In this document: positions 11,715 to 22,345 of the stretch, in pieces
Position numbering within the stretch: the first letter of the stretch is position 1
How the letters are laid out: each line of letters starts with the position of its first letter
Assembly (NCBI RefSeq): GCF_900105305.1
Contig: NZ_LT629765.1
Location: forward strand, 744,001-808,000
Reading direction: 5' to 3'
Source: Corynebacterium timonense
GTDB taxonomy: Bacteria; Actinomycetota; Actinomycetes; Mycobacteriales; Mycobacteriaceae
DNA: 64,000 bases
The notes under the pieces: model-generated
The model's input: only the letters and a program-made list of their open reading frames with translations
What the model was told of the DNA's origin: nothing
Database searches by the model: none
Program-made: the position numbers and the translations under genes

Positions 11715-14258
11715 CTACCGGGCGACGAGCCGCAGAGAGCGTAGCCGCACCTCCCCGGCCTCGTCGGAGGCGTCGAGGTCAACCACGCCGTGCAGCTGGT
11801 AGGAGTTGTCGCCCTCGGGGTCCTGGAAAATTTGCTGAACCTCCCACGAGCGGCCCGTGCCGTTGACAAGGCGGAAAAAACCCGGGCCGCGGGCCTCGGG
11901 ACCGGTGCCCAGGTCGTCGTACTCCGCGAAGTAGTCGTCCATCGCGGCGGGCCAGTCGGGCCGCTCGTCTGGGTCGAGGTAGCCGACCATCTCGTCGAGG
12001 CGCTCCTCCTTTTCGAAAGCAAAGAGCTCGACCATACGGAAGAAGTAGTTGCGCACCATGACCCGGAACGCCCGGCGGTTAGCGGTGAGAGCGGTCGGGT
12101 CCTCGACGCCGAAGGCCAGCTCGCGCTGGAGGGTTTCCTCGGAGATAGGGGAGTCTTCGTCCGCCATGTGCGCCCACTCGTCGATGAGCGAAGAATCCAC
12201 CTGCCGGATGAGCTCCCCGAGCCAGGCCACAATGTCCTCGAGCTCGTCGTTGAGGTAGGACTCGGGGATCGAGTGGGACAGCGTGCGCCACGCGTCGGTG
12301 AGGTAGCGCAAGATGACGCCCTCTGAGCGCGCCAACCCGTAGGTGGCGATGACATCCGAGAAAGTCATCGCGTGCTCGATCATGTCGCGCACCACGGACT
12401 TGGGCGACAGGTCGAACTCGCGCGCCCACGGGTTGCCCGTGGCGAAGGTGTCAAAGGCCTCGTCCAACTCGTCGGCGAGCGGCTTCGGGTAGGTGATCTC
12501 CTCCACGATGGCCATACGGTCCGTGTAGTCCACGCCCTCGGCCTTCAACGCGGCAATTTCCTCGCCGCGGGCAGCTGACTGCTGCGCCTGGAGCAGCTGG
12601 CGCGGGTCGTCGAGGATGGCCTCGAACGTGGAAATGACGTCCAAGGTGTACGTCTCCGACTCGGGGTCGAGCAGGGTGAGGAATGCGAGAGCGAACGGCG
12701 ACAGCGGCTGGTTGAGCGCGAAGTCACGATCGAGCTCGGTGGTCAGCGTGTAGGGGCGCATCGCCGGCGAGTCCGGCGTGCGCTCTACCACGCCGGCGTT
12801 GATGAGGCCGCGGAAGAGCTCCACGGCGGTAAGGATGTCGCGGTTTTGCTTCGCCCGTGTGTCATGGTTGGTGCGCAGCAGGTGCTTCATGTGCTCGTAG
12901 CCGTCACCGGGGCGGGCCACGACGTTGAGAAGCATCGACGTGGAGACACGGAACTGGCTGCTCAGCTCCTCGGGCTCGGCCGTTGTCAGCCGCTGGAAGG
13001 TCTTCTCCGACCAGCTGACTTCCCCTTCACGCGCTGACTTGAGACGCTTCTTCTTCGCCTTCTTCGGGTCGTCCCCGACACGCCGACGGAGCTTCGCGTT
13101 CTCGATCTCGTGCTCGGGCGCCTCGACAACGACAGAGCCCTCGGTGTCGTAGCCGGCACGCCCGGCGCGGCCCGCGATCTGGTGGAATTCACGCGACTTG
13201 AGGATGCGTTGGCGCGTGCCGTCGAACTTGGCCAGGCCTGTCATGAGCACGGTGCGGATGGGCACGTTGATGCCCACGCCGAGCGTGTCCGTGCCGCAGA
13301 TCACTTTGAGCAGACCCTGCTGGGACAGGCGCTCGACCAAGCGGCGGTACTTCGGCAGCATTCCCGCGTGGTGGATGCCGATACCCCGGCGCAACAGCGT
13401 GGACAGAGTTTTCCCGAAGGCGGTGGTGAAACGAAAGTTCCCGATCTCGGCGGCGATTCTTTCCTTCTCCTCGGCCGTGACAATTTTCATGCTGGTCAGC
13501 GCCTGCGCGCGCTCGGTAGCCTCGCGCTGGGAAAAGTGAACCACGTAGATGGGAGCCTTGCCATCGGCGAGTAGCTCCTCGAGGGTCTCATGCACCGCGG
13601 TGAACACGTAGCTGAAATCCAGCGGGACCGGACGTTGCGAGCCTCCAACGTAGGTGGTGCGCCGGCCCGTGCGAGAGGTCAGGTCTTCTTCCAGCCAGGC
13701 GGTGTCGCCGAGGGTGGCGGACATGAGCAAAAACTGCGCCTTCGGCAGCTCGAGCAAGGGTACCTGCCAGGCCCACCCGCGGTCCGGCTCGGAGTAGTAG
13801 TGGAACTCGTCCATCACCACCTGATCGATCGAGGCGTTCTTGCCCTCCCGAAGCGCAATGTTCGCCACGATCTCCGCCGTCGCCGCGATGATGGGGGCGT
13901 TGCCGTTGACGGTGGCGTCGCCCGTCATCATCCCCACGTTTTCCGCGCCGAATATCTCGCACAGCGCGAAAAACTTCTCGCTCACGAGCGCCTTGATCGG
14001 GGCTGTGTAAAAGGAGCGCTGCCCGCGGGCCAGCGCGATGAAGTGGGCGGCGTTGGCCACCATCGACTTGCCGGAGCCCGTCGGGGTGGCCAGGATGACG
14101 TTGTCGCCGGTCAACAGCGCCAGAGACGCCTCTTCCTGCGCGGGGTAGAGCGAGATGCCGCGCTCCGCCGTCCACGCGGTGAACGTGTCCCACACGGCTT
14201 CGTCGAAAAGCGAGGCGGGGACGTTGTCGAGGTCGGGCAGCATATCGGCGAGAGTCAC
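11715..14258 (-). CDS. Ski2-like DEXH-box RNA helicase with DUF3516-type C-terminus
   Basis: A large helicase of about 847 residues. Walker A is ATPTGSGKS, motif II reads MDEFHYYSEPDRGWAW, motif III MSATLGDT and motif VI QIAGRAGRAGYD, the Ski2/Mtr4 pattern. The helicase core is followed by an acidic, helical C-terminal half of the DUF3516 type common in actinobacteria. A role in RNA turnover is inferred from the family. The start is uncertain: GTG at 14258 is seven bases after TACGGT (possible leaderless start), ATG at 14246 starts MLPDLDNVPASLF, and the frame extends to 14288. It lies just downstream of the PAC2 gene on the same strand and probably shares an operon. Confidence 0.85.
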   Translation of the reverse strand: MTLADMLPDLDNVPASLFDEAVWDTFTAWTAERGISLYPAQEEASLALLTGDNVILATPTGSGKSMVANAAHFIALARGQRSFYTAPIKALVSEKFFALCEIFGAENVGMMTGDATVNGNAPIIAATAEIVANIALREGKNASIDQVVMDEFHYYSEPDRGWAWQVPLLELPKAQFLLMSATLGDTAWLEEDLTSRTGRRTTYVGGSQRPVPLDFSYVFTAVHETLEELLADGKAPIYVVHFSQREATERAQALTSMKIVTAEEKERIAAEIGNFRFTTAFGKTLSTLLRRGIGIHHAGMLPKYRRLVERLSQQGLLKVICGTDTLGVGINVPIRTVLMTGLAKFDGTRQRILKSREFHQIAGRAGRAGYDTEGSVVVEAPEHEIENAKLRRRVGDDPKKAKKKRLKSAREGEVSWSEKTFQRLTTAEPEELSSQFRVSTSMLLNVVARPGDGYEHMKHLLRTNHDTRAKQNRDILTAVELFRGLINAGVVERTPDSPAMRPYTLTTELDRDFALNQPLSPFALAFLTLLDPESETYTLDVISTFEAILDDPRQLLQAQQSAARGEEIAALKAEGVDYTDRMAIVEEITYPKPLADELDEAFDTFATGNPWAREFDLSPKSVVRDMIEHAMTFSDVIATYGLARSEGVILRYLTDAWRTLSHSIPESYLNDELEDIVAWLGELIRQVDSSLIDEWAHMADEDSPISEETLQRELAFGVEDPTALTANRRAFRVMVRNYFFRMVELFAFEKEERLDEMVGYLDPDERPDWPAAMDDYFAEYDDLGTGPEARGPGFFRLVNGTGRSWEVQQIFQDPEGDNSYQLHGVVDLDASDEAGEVRLRSLRLVAR

Positions 14259-14294
14259 GCACACCACCGTAGCCGACGCCGCCGACACGGGGTT

Positions 14295-15341
14295 TTACTC
14301 CCGCTCGTCGCCGGGTTCGTCGTCGTCGCCTGGTTCGTCGTCCTCAGGGGAGAGGTCGTAGTAGTCCGACAACCGGGTGTCCTCCGGTTCCCCGTGGGGA
14401 AGGCCCCGCTCCCGGTCGCGGTCGTCGATGGCGGCGAGGAAGTTCTCGAAGGCCTCACCGATCTCCTCGCCGCTGGGCGTCTGTGCCTCGCCGGGCATCA
14501 TCGCGTTGGGGTGGCGCTCGCGGTACGCCTCCATCTCGCGGTCGTAGTGCTGCTCGAGGGCGGTCACGACTTGGGAGATTTCCTCCGACCCTTCCGTCTG
14601 CTCCGCCAGTTGGCGGGCGACGCGCTGCATGTCGGCCTCGAGGGCGCGCAGCGGGAACGATAGGCCGGAGGCGTCAGAGACGGACTGCAGCAGCTGGTAC
14701 GCCGCGTGCGGGTAGGGCGACGCCGAGATGTAGTGCGGCACGTGCGCCGTGTAACCAGCCACGGAGCGCCCGCGGCCGTGCAACACGCGCTCGATCATCG
14801 TGGCGGCCGAGCCCGGGACGGAGACCATGCCATCGAAGGTGTACATCGTGCCGACGAGCTCGGGGTCGTTGCCGTGAGCGGACACGACAAGCGGGCGCGT
14901 GTGGGGCGCCCCCATCGGGGCTGCATACAGGCAGATCGTCTTATCCACGTCGAAGTGCTCCACCAAGTCGGCTACAGCGTCGCTGAAGGCCTCCCAGCGC
15001 AGGTCGGGTTCGGGCCCGGAAAGCAGCAGGAAGGAGGAACCCTCCTCGTCGCGCAGCACCCGGATATCGAGCTGCAGGTCGTCCATACCCGTGATCTCGT
15101 GCTGCGCCATGGTGACCGTGGGGCGGCGCGAGCGGTAGTCAATGAGCTCGTCGTTGCTGAAGGTGGCCACCGTGCGCGAGTCGAGTGCCGCCTTCAGATG
15201 CTCCGCCGCGCCCTCGACGGCGTGGCCCGCGTCCGCGTAGCCCTGCATGGCAATCACGAGGGTCGGACCGGAGGACGCGTCCCCGCCCACAGCCGGGGCC
15301 GGGTACTCCAGTTCGTACATGTGACGGTCGTTCCGCGTCAT
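14295..15341 (-). CDS. PAC2 family protein
   Basis: A 348-residue PAC2-domain protein (proteasome assembly chaperone-like fold). It begins MTRNDRHMYELEYP and contains LVIAMQGYADAGHAVEGAAEHL and VVSAHGNDPELVGTMYTFDGMVSVPGSAA, typical of the actinobacterial family, and ends in a strongly acidic tail (SPEDDEPGDDDEPGDERE). The function of actinobacterial PAC2 proteins is unsettled. The start is fixed by AGGAGG seven bases upstream of the ATG at 15341; the frame stays open upstream but carries no homology. The helicase gene follows within about 40 bp, suggesting co-transcription. Confidence 0.88.
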   Translation of the reverse strand: MTRNDRHMYELEYPAPAVGGDASSGPTLVIAMQGYADAGHAVEGAAEHLKAALDSRTVATFSNDELIDYRSRRPTVTMAQHEITGMDDLQLDIRVLRDEEGSSFLLLSGPEPDLRWEAFSDAVADLVEHFDVDKTICLYAAPMGAPHTRPLVVSAHGNDPELVGTMYTFDGMVSVPGSAATMIERVLHGRGRSVAGYTAHVPHYISASPYPHAAYQLLQSVSDASGLSFPLRALEADMQRVARQLAEQTEGSEEISQVVTALEQHYDREMEAYRERHPNAMMPGEAQTPSGEEIGEAFENFLAAIDDRDRERGLPHGEPEDTRLSDYYDLSPEDDEPGDDDEPGDERE

Positions 15342-15555
15342 CTCTAACCTCCTGAACCAGCCTGAAACCATCCCGGGATCAGCCCGGGTTCTCTCTTGCC
15401 ACAACGGCGCAGCCCCAGGAAACATTCCCGTTAAAGCATTCCATTGTGCACGAACGAGCAGCCTCGCGCTACTAGGCGGGGCGGGCCACGGGCCGACGTG
15501 TGGACAACGCCTCCCCATCCACAGAAAGGCACTCCACGACGCGTGCCGGCCACCG

Positions 15556-16695
15556 ATGGAGGGAACCGCCGAGGCCCGCAGCCCGACAAACGTGACCATG
15601 GAAAGATCATCGTTTGCTTCAGAAAGCTTGTCCGGCCCCGCCGAAATCATCGCCTCTCTTCCGGGAGTGCTCGGCTTTTACCCGCACGAATCCGTCATCG
15701 TCCTCGGCCTCGTCGACAACGACAGGCCCGGCTGCGCCACACTTGGCCCAGTCCTCCGCTCCGATATCACCCACGCCCACGAGCTGGGAGACATCATCGG
15801 AGAGCTTCCCATGGACAGGTGCGTGGCGTTTCTCGCTGTCCTCGTCACCCGCATCCCTCATTCTCCGCTCGCCGAGGCCGCCATAAACGCCCTTTTCGCG
15901 CTCACCACCGACACCGGGGCCCCGCTTATCGACGCCTGCTGGCACGTCTCGGAAATCGCCACCGGAACCCCGTACAGCCTCGTCTTCGAGCCGGGGAAGG
16001 GCTCCGTTGTCGCGGGCTCCTTCGGCAAGGAATGGACGTGCGGCACTGTCTCGTCCGTGGCGGCCTCGCCGGCGATGAAACCGCTGATCACCAACGGTGT
16101 CCTCCCCGAGCTTTCCCGGGAAGACACCTACAGCCACTTCGAGTGGTGTCCTCCCGGTGACCACGAGGAAGCCGAGGAACGCGAGGCCCGCCAAAAACTG
16201 GCCGCGCGGCGCGGCTCCGAGCTGACAAGGAAAATCAACCGGGGCGACCCCCGGGCGCGCGCCGGGGCCCTCGAGGCCGGCCGCAGCCTCTCCGCGTTTC
16301 CCGCCCGGCAGCTGATCGGCGTCGACGCAGACGACCGCAGCGACCAACTGGACGTGAGCGACGACGACCTCGTGGCGCTGGCAACGCTGCTGTCGAGCAG
16401 CATCCTGCGCGACGGGTTGATCAACATGGCGCTCGCCGACCCCGCGTGCGCGGGCACAGCAATGATGAGCGTGGCACGCACGTTCACAGGAGTTATCCGT
16501 GCCAACGCGTTGTGCGTGTGGGCGATCCTGGCGATCGACAAAGGCCTCACCTCGTGGGCCACCGCCGCCCTCATGACCGCGCTGGAGGAGGTCCCGAGCC
16601 ACAACCTGTCGGGGCTTATCATCGACCTCATGCGGATCGGCCAGGAAAAGTCCCTGATCCACGCCGCTCGCGACGGGAGCGTCTGCGCGTGGTAA
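15556..16695 (+). CDS. DUF4192 domain-containing protein
   Basis: A protein of up to 379 residues. LSGPAEIIASLPGVLGFYPHESVIVLGLV near the N-terminus is the hallmark of DUF4192, an actinobacterial family of unknown function, and the C-terminal half (about residues 270-370) is helical and hydrophobic without clear membrane spans. The start is ambiguous: ATG at 15556 gives the longest form, while ATG at 15598 (MERSSFASES) lies nearer the conserved region. Neither has a good SD. It converges on galE, leaving 70 bp. No catalytic motif is recognisable. Confidence 0.8.
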   Translation: MEGTAEARSPTNVTMERSSFASESLSGPAEIIASLPGVLGFYPHESVIVLGLVDNDRPGCATLGPVLRSDITHAHELGDIIGELPMDRCVAFLAVLVTRIPHSPLAEAAINALFALTTDTGAPLIDACWHVSEIATGTPYSLVFEPGKGSVVAGSFGKEWTCGTVSSVAASPAMKPLITNGVLPELSREDTYSHFEWCPPGDHEEAEEREARQKLAARRGSELTRKINRGDPRARAGALEAGRSLSAFPARQLIGVDADDRSDQLDVSDDDLVALATLLSSSILRDGLINMALADPACAGTAMMSVARTFTGVIRANALCVWAILAIDKGLTSWATAALMTALEEVPSHNLSGLIIDLMRIGQEKSLIHAARDGSVCAW

Positions 16696-16765
16696 ACGAG
16701 GGCCCCACACGGCGACCTCGGAGGACATGCACGGCCACCGGATCGCGCAGCCTCGCGGTGAGGGG

Positions 16766-17767
16766 CTAACGCGAGCGCGTCTCGTCCCGCGCAGCGGCGT
16801 GGGTGCGCTCACCCAGCGCGGACGTAAACGCCCAGGCGTCCTCGACGATCGTGCGGAGGTCCGTGCGCTGCGGATCCCACCCAAGCTCGGCGCGAATCTT
16901 GTCGGAGGAAGCGACGAGCACCGCCGGGTCGCCCGCCCTGCGCGGCGCTACCTGCGCGGGGATGGGGTGGCCGGTGACCGTCCGGCACATCTCAATAACC
17001 TCGCGGACGGAGTAGCCGTCGCCTGAGCCGAGGTTGTAGATGCGGTGAGCGCCTGCCGTGTTGCTTTCCAGCGCGAGCAGGTGAGCGTCTGCCAGGTCGC
17101 GGACGTGGATGTAGTCGCGCACGCACGTGCCATCGGGGGTGGGCCAGTCCTCGCCGAAGATCATGATCTTTTCGCGATAGCCCAGCGCCACCTGGAGAAC
17201 CAGCGGAATGAGGTGCGTTTCGGTGCGGTGGTTCTCCCCGGCCGCGCCATGCGCGCCGGCCACGTTGAAGTAGCGCAGGCTCGTCGCTCCCAGGCTGTAC
17301 GCCGAGCAGTAGGAAGCGATGGCGTAGTCGATCGAGAGCTTCGTCGCGCCGTAGGTGTTGGTCGGCCGGGTGGGGGCATCTTCCGTGATGGGCACCTGCT
17401 CCGGCTCGCCGTAGGTGGCGGCGGTGGAGGAAAAGACGAGGTTGGTGACGTTGTGCGCCCGCATGGCGTCGAGAAGCGTCAGCGTGACCACGAGGTTGTC
17501 GCGCCAATACTCGTCGGGCAGCTCCATCGATTCGCCGACGAGGGAACGGGCCGCGAAGTGCACTACGCCGTCGTAGTGATCAGCGGCAAGGACGTCGTCG
17601 ATGACCTCGCTGATCGTGCCCTCCGCCAGCCGTGCGCGGGGAGGCACAGCGTCGCGGTTGCCCGTAGAAAAGTCGTCAATAATCGTGACCTCGTGGCCCG
17701 CGTCAAGCAAAACGGTAGCGCAGACGCTGCCGACGTAGCCTGCGCCGCCCGTGACAAGAATCTTCAC
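16766..17767 (-). CDS. galE: UDP-glucose 4-epimerase
   Basis: A 333-residue extended short-chain dehydrogenase that interconverts UDP-glucose and UDP-galactose; UDP-galactose feeds galactan synthesis in the corynebacterial cell wall. The NAD-binding TGGAGYVG is at residues 6-13, the catalytic serine is in FSSTAATYG, and the Tyr/Lys pair is in [11 protein letters not shown]. The C-terminal [21 protein letters not shown] is typical. It starts 24 bp after dtxR ends on the same strand, the dtxR-galE arrangement of C. diphtheriae and relatives, so it is probably co-transcribed with dtxR. Confidence 0.96.
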   Translation of the reverse strand: MKILVTGGAGYVGSVCATVLLDAGHEVTIIDDFSTGNRDAVPPRARLAEGTISEVIDDVLAADHYDGVVHFAARSLVGESMELPDEYWRDNLVVTLTLLDAMRAHNVTNLVFSSTAATYGEPEQVPITEDAPTRPTNTYGATKLSIDYAIASYCSAYSLGATSLRYFNVAGAHGAAGENHRTETHLIPLVLQVALGYREKIMIFGEDWPTPDGTCVRDYIHVRDLADAHLLALESNTAGAHRIYNLGSGDGYSVREVIEMCRTVTGHPIPAQVAPRRAGDPAVLVASSDKIRAELGWDPQRTDLRTIVEDAWAFTSALGERTHAAARDETRSR

Positions 17768-17791
17768 AGCGTGGACAACCTCTTGCTCGGA

Positions 17792-18484
17792 CTAGTTCGC
17801 AGGGGTCACGCGCAGGGCGTGCGCGAGTTCCTTGCGCAGCAGGACACGGTTGCCGTTGCCTCCGGTCACGGCGACGCAGCCCTTGTCGGGGCCGTTTTCT
17901 ACGGTCACCACCGAGCCGACGACGATGTCAGCGTCGTGGAGGATCGCGAACTGCTTCTTATCCAGCTGGAGGATCTCGCTCATCTGCACGACCTCGTAAC
18001 GCTGGGGGGTATCCGTGGCGACATCGCTCGCGCGCTCGCCCGGGTCGAACTCAGGGGTGGAATCGACGCCGAGCTCGTCGAGCGCCGGAATCGGGTTGCC
18101 GAAAGGGGAGCGGTAGGGCTTGTCGAGCACGGCGACGACGCGCTCCTCGACGTCCTTGCTCATGACGTGTTCCCACCGGCAGGCTTCCTCGTGGACCTGG
18201 GTGAGATCGAGTTTGAGAACATCGCTCAGCAGACGCTCGGCGAGACGGTGCTTACGCATCACCTCGGTGGCGCGCTGCCGCCCGGTGGGGGTCAGGGACA
18301 GCGAACGGTCGTCCTCCACAACCATGAGCCCGTCGCGCTCCAAGCGGCCCACGGTCTGGGAGACGGTCGGCCCGGACTGCTCGAGTCGCTCGGCGATGCG
18401 CGCCCGGAGCGGGACAATCCCCTCCTCCTCGAGCTCGTATACGGTCCGCAGGTACATTTCTGTGGTGTCTACAAGGTCGCGCAC
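17792..18484 (-). CDS. dtxR: Iron-dependent repressor DtxR
   Basis: A 230-residue DtxR, the Fe(II)-activated master regulator of iron uptake and storage genes. The HTH domain contains [24 protein letters not shown]. Metal ligands are all present: primary site Met10, Cys102, Glu105 and His106 (ACRWEHVMS), ancillary site His79, Glu83 and His98. The linker and C-terminal SH3-like domain (about residues 150-228) are complete. The length matches the diphtheria protein (226 residues). galE follows in the same direction. No clear 19-bp DtxR operator is visible in its own upstream region. Confidence 0.98.
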   Translation of the reverse strand: MRDLVDTTEMYLRTVYELEEEGIVPLRARIAERLEQSGPTVSQTVGRLERDGLMVVEDDRSLSLTPTGRQRATEVMRKHRLAERLLSDVLKLDLTQVHEEACRWEHVMSKDVEERVVAVLDKPYRSPFGNPIPALDELGVDSTPEFDPGERASDVATDTPQRYEVVQMSEILQLDKKQFAILHDADIVVGSVVTVENGPDKGCVAVTGGNGNRVLLRKELAHALRVTPAN

Positions 18485-18650
18485 GGTTGGTCATCCTTTT
18501 CTAAAACGCAGTGCATCTCACGCGCGGTATCCGGCGTGTCGGGCAGGCAGGGGCTATGTAGATGGGTAGATGGAGAGTTCACCTACCTAAAAACAGAAAA
18601 GCACAACCTATTCTATCCCAAGGATGCGACGTAGGCCGTGCTTTCCGAGG

Positions 18651-18670
18651 CGGGGTGCATGAACACCCCG
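18651..18670. terminator. Hairpin downstream of sigB
   Basis: CGGGGTG and CACCCCG form a perfect 7-bp stem with a 6-base loop, 13 bp beyond the sigB stop. There is no U-tract on the sigB side, so it may act as a rho-assisted terminator or RNA 3'-end stabiliser. Confidence 0.4.
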
Positions 18671-18682
18671 GGAAAAAGCTGT

Positions 18683-19678
18683 CTAGAGGGCGTAGTCGCG
18701 CAGGCGGGCCGCTCGCTCTCCGACGCGCAGTTTTGACATCACCTCGCGTTCGATCTGGCGCACGCGCTCGCGTGAGAGCCCAAACTGGCGGCCGATCTGG
18801 TCCAAGGTGCGGGGCACGCCGTCGTCGAGGCCATAGCGCAACCGGATGACGTCCTGCTCGCGCTCTTCCAAGCCTCCGATGATGTCCTGAATGTCGTCGT
18901 GGCGCAGAGTGGACACGACGGCGTCCTCGGCGTCGGTGGCTTCCGCGTCCTCGATGAAGTCGCCCAACGGGGCCTCTTCGTCCGCGCCGACGGGCATGTC
19001 CAAGCTCACGGGGTCGCGCGACTGGCGCAGAAGCATCTCGATCTTTGACTCATCGATGCCCGACTCCTCCGAGAGCTCTTCGTTGGTGGGTTCGCGCCCG
19101 AGGGACTGGTACATCTCGCGGCGAATGCGCGACAGCTTGTTCACCTGCTCGACGAGGTGGACCGGGAGGCGGATAGTACGAGACTGGTCGGCCATACCGC
19201 GGGTGATGGCCTGGCGGATCCACCACGTGGCGTAGGTAGAAAACTTAAAGCCTTTGGCGTAATCGAACTTCTCCATCGCGCGGATCAGGCCCAAGTTGCC
19301 TTCCTGGATGAGATCGAGCAGGGGCATCCCCCGGCCGGTATAGCGCTTGGCTAGGGAGACAACAAGACGCAGGTTCGCCTCGAGCAGGTGGGCGCGGGCC
19401 TTGCGGCCTTGCTTCGCCAGAATCTTGTAATCACGCTTGCGGGCGCGGGTGAGCTGCACGTCAGGATCGTCCAAAAGGTGCTGGGCGTACAGACCAACCT
19501 CGATCTGCTGAGCAAGTTCCACCTCCTGCTCCGCGTCGAGCAGTGCGGTTTTGCCGATGCCGTTGAGGTACACGCGAACCAAGTCGGCCGACGGGTTGTC
19601 ATTCGTCTGGTTTCGGCGGCTGCCGCGGTCAACGGCTTCCTCACTGTCGACTGCCAGGTCATGATCGGGTTGAGTCAT
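18683..19678 (-). CDS. sigB: RNA polymerase sigma factor SigB (group 2)
   Basis: A 331-residue non-essential primary-like sigma factor. Region 1.2 begins [16 protein letters not shown]. Region 2 has the -10-recognition helix [32 protein letters not shown]. Region 3 follows, and region 4.2 reads [18 protein letters not shown]. It lacks the long N-terminal extension of SigA. In corynebacteria SigB drives genes of transition and stress phases. The sigB-dtxR arrangement matches C. glutamicum. The DNA-contact residues are nearly identical to those of the sigA product encoded at about 24.4-25.8 kb. Confidence 0.96.
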   Translation of the reverse strand: MTQPDHDLAVDSEEAVDRGSRRNQTNDNPSADLVRVYLNGIGKTALLDAEQEVELAQQIEVGLYAQHLLDDPDVQLTRARKRDYKILAKQGRKARAHLLEANLRLVVSLAKRYTGRGMPLLDLIQEGNLGLIRAMEKFDYAKGFKFSTYATWWIRQAITRGMADQSRTIRLPVHLVEQVNKLSRIRREMYQSLGREPTNEELSEESGIDESKIEMLLRQSRDPVSLDMPVGADEEAPLGDFIEDAEATDAEDAVVSTLRHDDIQDIIGGLEEREQDVIRLRYGLDDGVPRTLDQIGRQFGLSRERVRQIEREVMSKLRVGERAARLRDYAL

Positions 19679-19765
19679 GGGTGCGTGCCTCCTAAAACAG
19701 CGGGTATCTATCGTAGCAACGCCGCAGCCGAAGGAATTGTTCCCGCCGACCGTATAAATATTCGC

Positions 19766-20200
19766 TTATGTCTCCACGAGCAAAGTAAAGGGCCCTTCGT
19801 TGACGCTCGCGACGGACATCATCGCCCCGAAGCGCCCTTCTTCGACGTGGATTCCGCGTTCACGAAGCTCCGCCGCGATCTTGCTCAGCACAGGCTCCGC
19901 CTGTTCGCCGGGTGCCGCATCGGACCACGAGGGCCGCCGCCCCTTCGCAGTACGTCCCATGAGGGTGAACTGGCTCACCAGCAGCACGCTTCCCCCCACG
20001 TCCTGCACCGAGCGCTCTCCGTCGAGCAGGCGCAGCTCCGCGATTTTTCGCGCCATGGTTCGCCATGCGTCCTCGCCGTCGTCGCGGGCGACGCCAACGA
20101 GTGCTAGCACGCCACCCGTGTCGGGGCAGTCAATCGAGCCGACAAGCTCGTCGTCGACGGTGACGCTGGCGCTGGACACGCGGGTGAGTACGGCCTTCAT
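19766..20200 (-). CDS. dtd: D-aminoacyl-tRNA deacylase
   Basis: A 144-residue DTD that hydrolyses D-amino acids (and glycine mischarged on tRNA-Ala) from tRNAs, guarding translational chirality. Both signature motifs are present: SQFT ([10 protein letters not shown], about residue 75) and the cross-subunit motif NxGPxT as NEGPFT near the C-terminus. Length is standard. It lies 22 bp after the methyltransferase gene on the same strand and is probably the last gene of that operon. Confidence 0.95.
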   Translation of the reverse strand: MKAVLTRVSSASVTVDDELVGSIDCPDTGGVLALVGVARDDGEDAWRTMARKIAELRLLDGERSVQDVGGSVLLVSQFTLMGRTAKGRRPSWSDAAPGEQAEPVLSKIAAELRERGIHVEEGRFGAMMSVASVNEGPFTLLVET

Positions 20201-20222
20201 GGGGATTCCTTCCGGGCTGGGG

Positions 20223-21752
20223 TTAGGACACGATTTCTGCGATGTCGGCAGGGATGAGCAGGCCGTGGCGCACGAGATCCACGACCGCCGTCGCCGCAGA
20301 CCCGAAATAGTCCTCCGACTCCACGCCGTTGGATACGGCCCACAAGTCGATGACGTCGCGAAGCGGCAGGCCCTGCGGGTGCAGGCCAGCGACGATCGCG
20401 CGCAGCCCGGCGTCGACCTCGTGGTGAAAGCGCGGCCCGTCGGTGCGGATCAGGCGCGTGACCTGCGGGCGAAAGCCCATGCCGGTGTCCGAATCGGCCA
20501 CGCTGACCTCCTCGACGGCCACCCCCGGGCGGAGGATGTAGCGGGCGTCGAGGACCGCCTCGGCGTCAGCCTCGCGCAGCCACGCTGCGCGTTCGAAGTA
20601 CTCGCCGGCCTCGGGGGCTAACGGGGCGCTGAACGGCTGCAGCACCTCCTCGGCGGTGACCTCGGTGGGGGCGTCACCGATCTCACGCAGAAACACCCAG
20701 CCGAACCCGATCGCGTGCACGTCGTTAGCGCGGAAGTGCTCCAGCCAGCGCGCGGTTGTGTCGATGCCCTCGCGGGAGCGAGGATCAACCGAGCCGTCTT
20801 TGAGCCACGTGGAGACGTACATGCCCGGATCGACCACGTCGCGCTGAATCACCCACGCGGACACCCCCCGGGGCGGTAACCACGAGGCAACACGGCTCTG
20901 CCAGCTTTCCTCGGCGGTATGCACCCATGCGCCGAGGATGTGCGCCGTGCCGCCGGTCGTGAGGTGCTCGGGCGCCTGGCTCACGACGAGCTGCGTCGCC
21001 CCGTCAAGGTCTAGGCCGGAATCGCGGTAGACGTGGCCCACCTCGGGCGGGCCCACGACGAACGGTGGGTTGATGACAATCCGGTCGAAGCGCTCGCCCG
21101 CGACGGGCTCGAACCACGGGCCCTCGCGCAGCTCAACGTTGTCGATCCCGTTCGCAGCGAGGTTCGCATCCGCGAGAGCGAGCGCGCGGGCGCTGACGTC
21201 GGTGGCCACGACGCGGGCAGCGCACCCCGCCTGGGCGACGGCCTGCACGCCGGAGCCCGTGCCGAGGTCGAGCACGCTATCGACGGGTTCGCATGACGAG
21301 GCGGACAGAAGCGACAGCGAGGCCGCGCCGACACCGAGCACGTGGTCCGGCCCTGGAACGTGGGCGCTGGTGGAGGCATCGAGGTCGGAGACGATGAACC
21401 GGTTCTCGCCGGCGAGGACGTGGGGGCGCACGTCGAGGGCGACCTGGATCTCGCCGGAGGGCAGTGGGGCGGCGAGGGAGGCGTCGAGAAGCGAGAGCGT
21501 CAGGCGCGACCCAAGAAGATCCGCGAGGTCCTGGCCGGTCCACGCTTCGCGCAGCAGGAAGAATCGAATGAGGCCCGACAGGCGGGAGCCGTCCGCACAC
21601 GCGGTGAACACAACGCCGGGCTCGCCGCGGTAGAGGGCCTCGGTAGCGTCGGGGCCGAGGTGCGCGGAAATGGCCTCGGTGGTGAAACCGGCGGCGCGCA
21701 ACTCGCCTGCGAGGGCGGTTACGGCGCTGGTCAGCGGCGTGCGGTCAGTCAC
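20223..21752 (-). CDS. Class I SAM-dependent methyltransferase, HemK/PrmC-like
   Basis: A 509-residue protein with an N-terminal actinobacterial domain and a central Rossmann methyltransferase domain. Motif I is [13 protein letters not shown] (about residues 155-167). The NPPF catalytic tetrad ([13 protein letters not shown]) indicates N-methylation of glutamine, adenine or a similar planar amide or amine, as in HemK and N6-adenine enzymes. The C-terminus of about 200 residues matches no family I know. I chose the GTG at 21752 because AAAGGA lies about eight bases upstream; it overlaps the end of the DUF3099 gene by 8 bp. The substrate (protein, RNA or DNA) is open. Confidence 0.82.
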   Translation of the reverse strand: MTDRTPLTSAVTALAGELRAAGFTTEAISAHLGPDATEALYRGEPGVVFTACADGSRLSGLIRFFLLREAWTGQDLADLLGSRLTLSLLDASLAAPLPSGEIQVALDVRPHVLAGENRFIVSDLDASTSAHVPGPDHVLGVGAASLSLLSASSCEPVDSVLDLGTGSGVQAVAQAGCAARVVATDVSARALALADANLAANGIDNVELREGPWFEPVAGERFDRIVINPPFVVGPPEVGHVYRDSGLDLDGATQLVVSQAPEHLTTGGTAHILGAWVHTAEESWQSRVASWLPPRGVSAWVIQRDVVDPGMYVSTWLKDGSVDPRSREGIDTTARWLEHFRANDVHAIGFGWVFLREIGDAPTEVTAEEVLQPFSAPLAPEAGEYFERAAWLREADAEAVLDARYILRPGVAVEEVSVADSDTGMGFRPQVTRLIRTDGPRFHHEVDAGLRAIVAGLHPQGLPLRDVIDLWAVSNGVESEDYFGSAATAVVDLVRHGLLIPADIAEIVS

Positions 21753-22275
21753 GGGGGGTCCTTTTCTCGGGCGGGTTCGTCTCGTCGTGCTCGATGATAG
21801 TGGGCGCCTGGCCCGGGTCTGGGGCGCGGTCTGGACCGTCTGGACCGCCGGCCTCGAGCTGGCGGCGTCGCTCGGACTCGAGGCGCTGGTACTCGCGGGC
21901 GACGGCGGGTTTATACACGTTGCGGCTCCTCCTGTCGCGCTTTTCGCCCTTGCCGTTGCCAATCATGACCGCGACCCACGGCAGCGGGATAGAGACCACG
22001 AACAGGATGCCGGCAAGCCACCAGTTGTCGAGGTACCAGGCGGCGACGATCGCGAGGAGGATAAAGGGCAGCCGCAGCATCTGCAGAATCATGTAGACGC
22101 GTTCGCGGCTGCGCAGGTTCTGCTCCGGTGTGCGCGTCGCGTCCGTGATGAGTTGCCGGGGGCGGCGGCGCATCGTGCGGCGGTGCGGTGAAGCATCCGC
22201 CTCGACGTCGACAGTCTCTGGATCGGGCCCTCGACGGGGCCCTGGGCCGGAGAAGTTCTCGTCAGCGGTGCTCAT
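21745..22275 (-). CDS. DUF3099 family membrane protein
   Basis: A 176-residue protein whose central section ITDATRTPEQNLRSRERVYMILQMLRLPFILLAIVAAWY matches the DUF3099 pattern. Two adjacent hydrophobic segments (about residues 72-115) separate a Pro/Arg-rich N-terminus from a charged, Pro-rich C-terminus ending [10 protein letters not shown] small inner-membrane protein of unknown function. The ATG at 22275 (MSTADENFSG) is chosen because homology and composition start there. It overlaps the methyltransferase start by 8 bp, so the two are translationally coupled, with dtd third. Confidence 0.75.
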   Translation of the reverse strand: MSTADENFSGPGPRRGPDPETVDVEADASPHRRTMRRRPRQLITDATRTPEQNLRSRERVYMILQMLRLPFILLAIVAAWYLDNWWLAGILFVVSIPLPWVAVMIGNGKGEKRDRRSRNVYKPAVAREYQRLESERRRQLEAGGPDGPDRAPDPGQAPTIIEHDETNPPEKRTPRD

Positions 22276-22345
22276 GAAAACCGAGGGTAGCCCGCGGCCA
22301 CCAGCGCGGCTTAACCTCCCGGCTGTCTTGGGGCATGATGGGTGT

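Noticed and set aside
15619..16884. Minus-strand open frame of 421 codons
   Set aside because: Antisense to the DUF4192 gene and extending into the end of galE in another frame; Gly/Arg-rich without motifs.
18555..18600. DtxR operator upstream of dtxR
   Set aside because: GGTAG...CTACC can be paired but the 19-bp TTAGGTTAGSCTAACCTAA pattern is not matched.
17045..18634. Plus-strand open frame of 529 codons
   Set aside because: Antisense to galE and dtxR, both with complete motifs.
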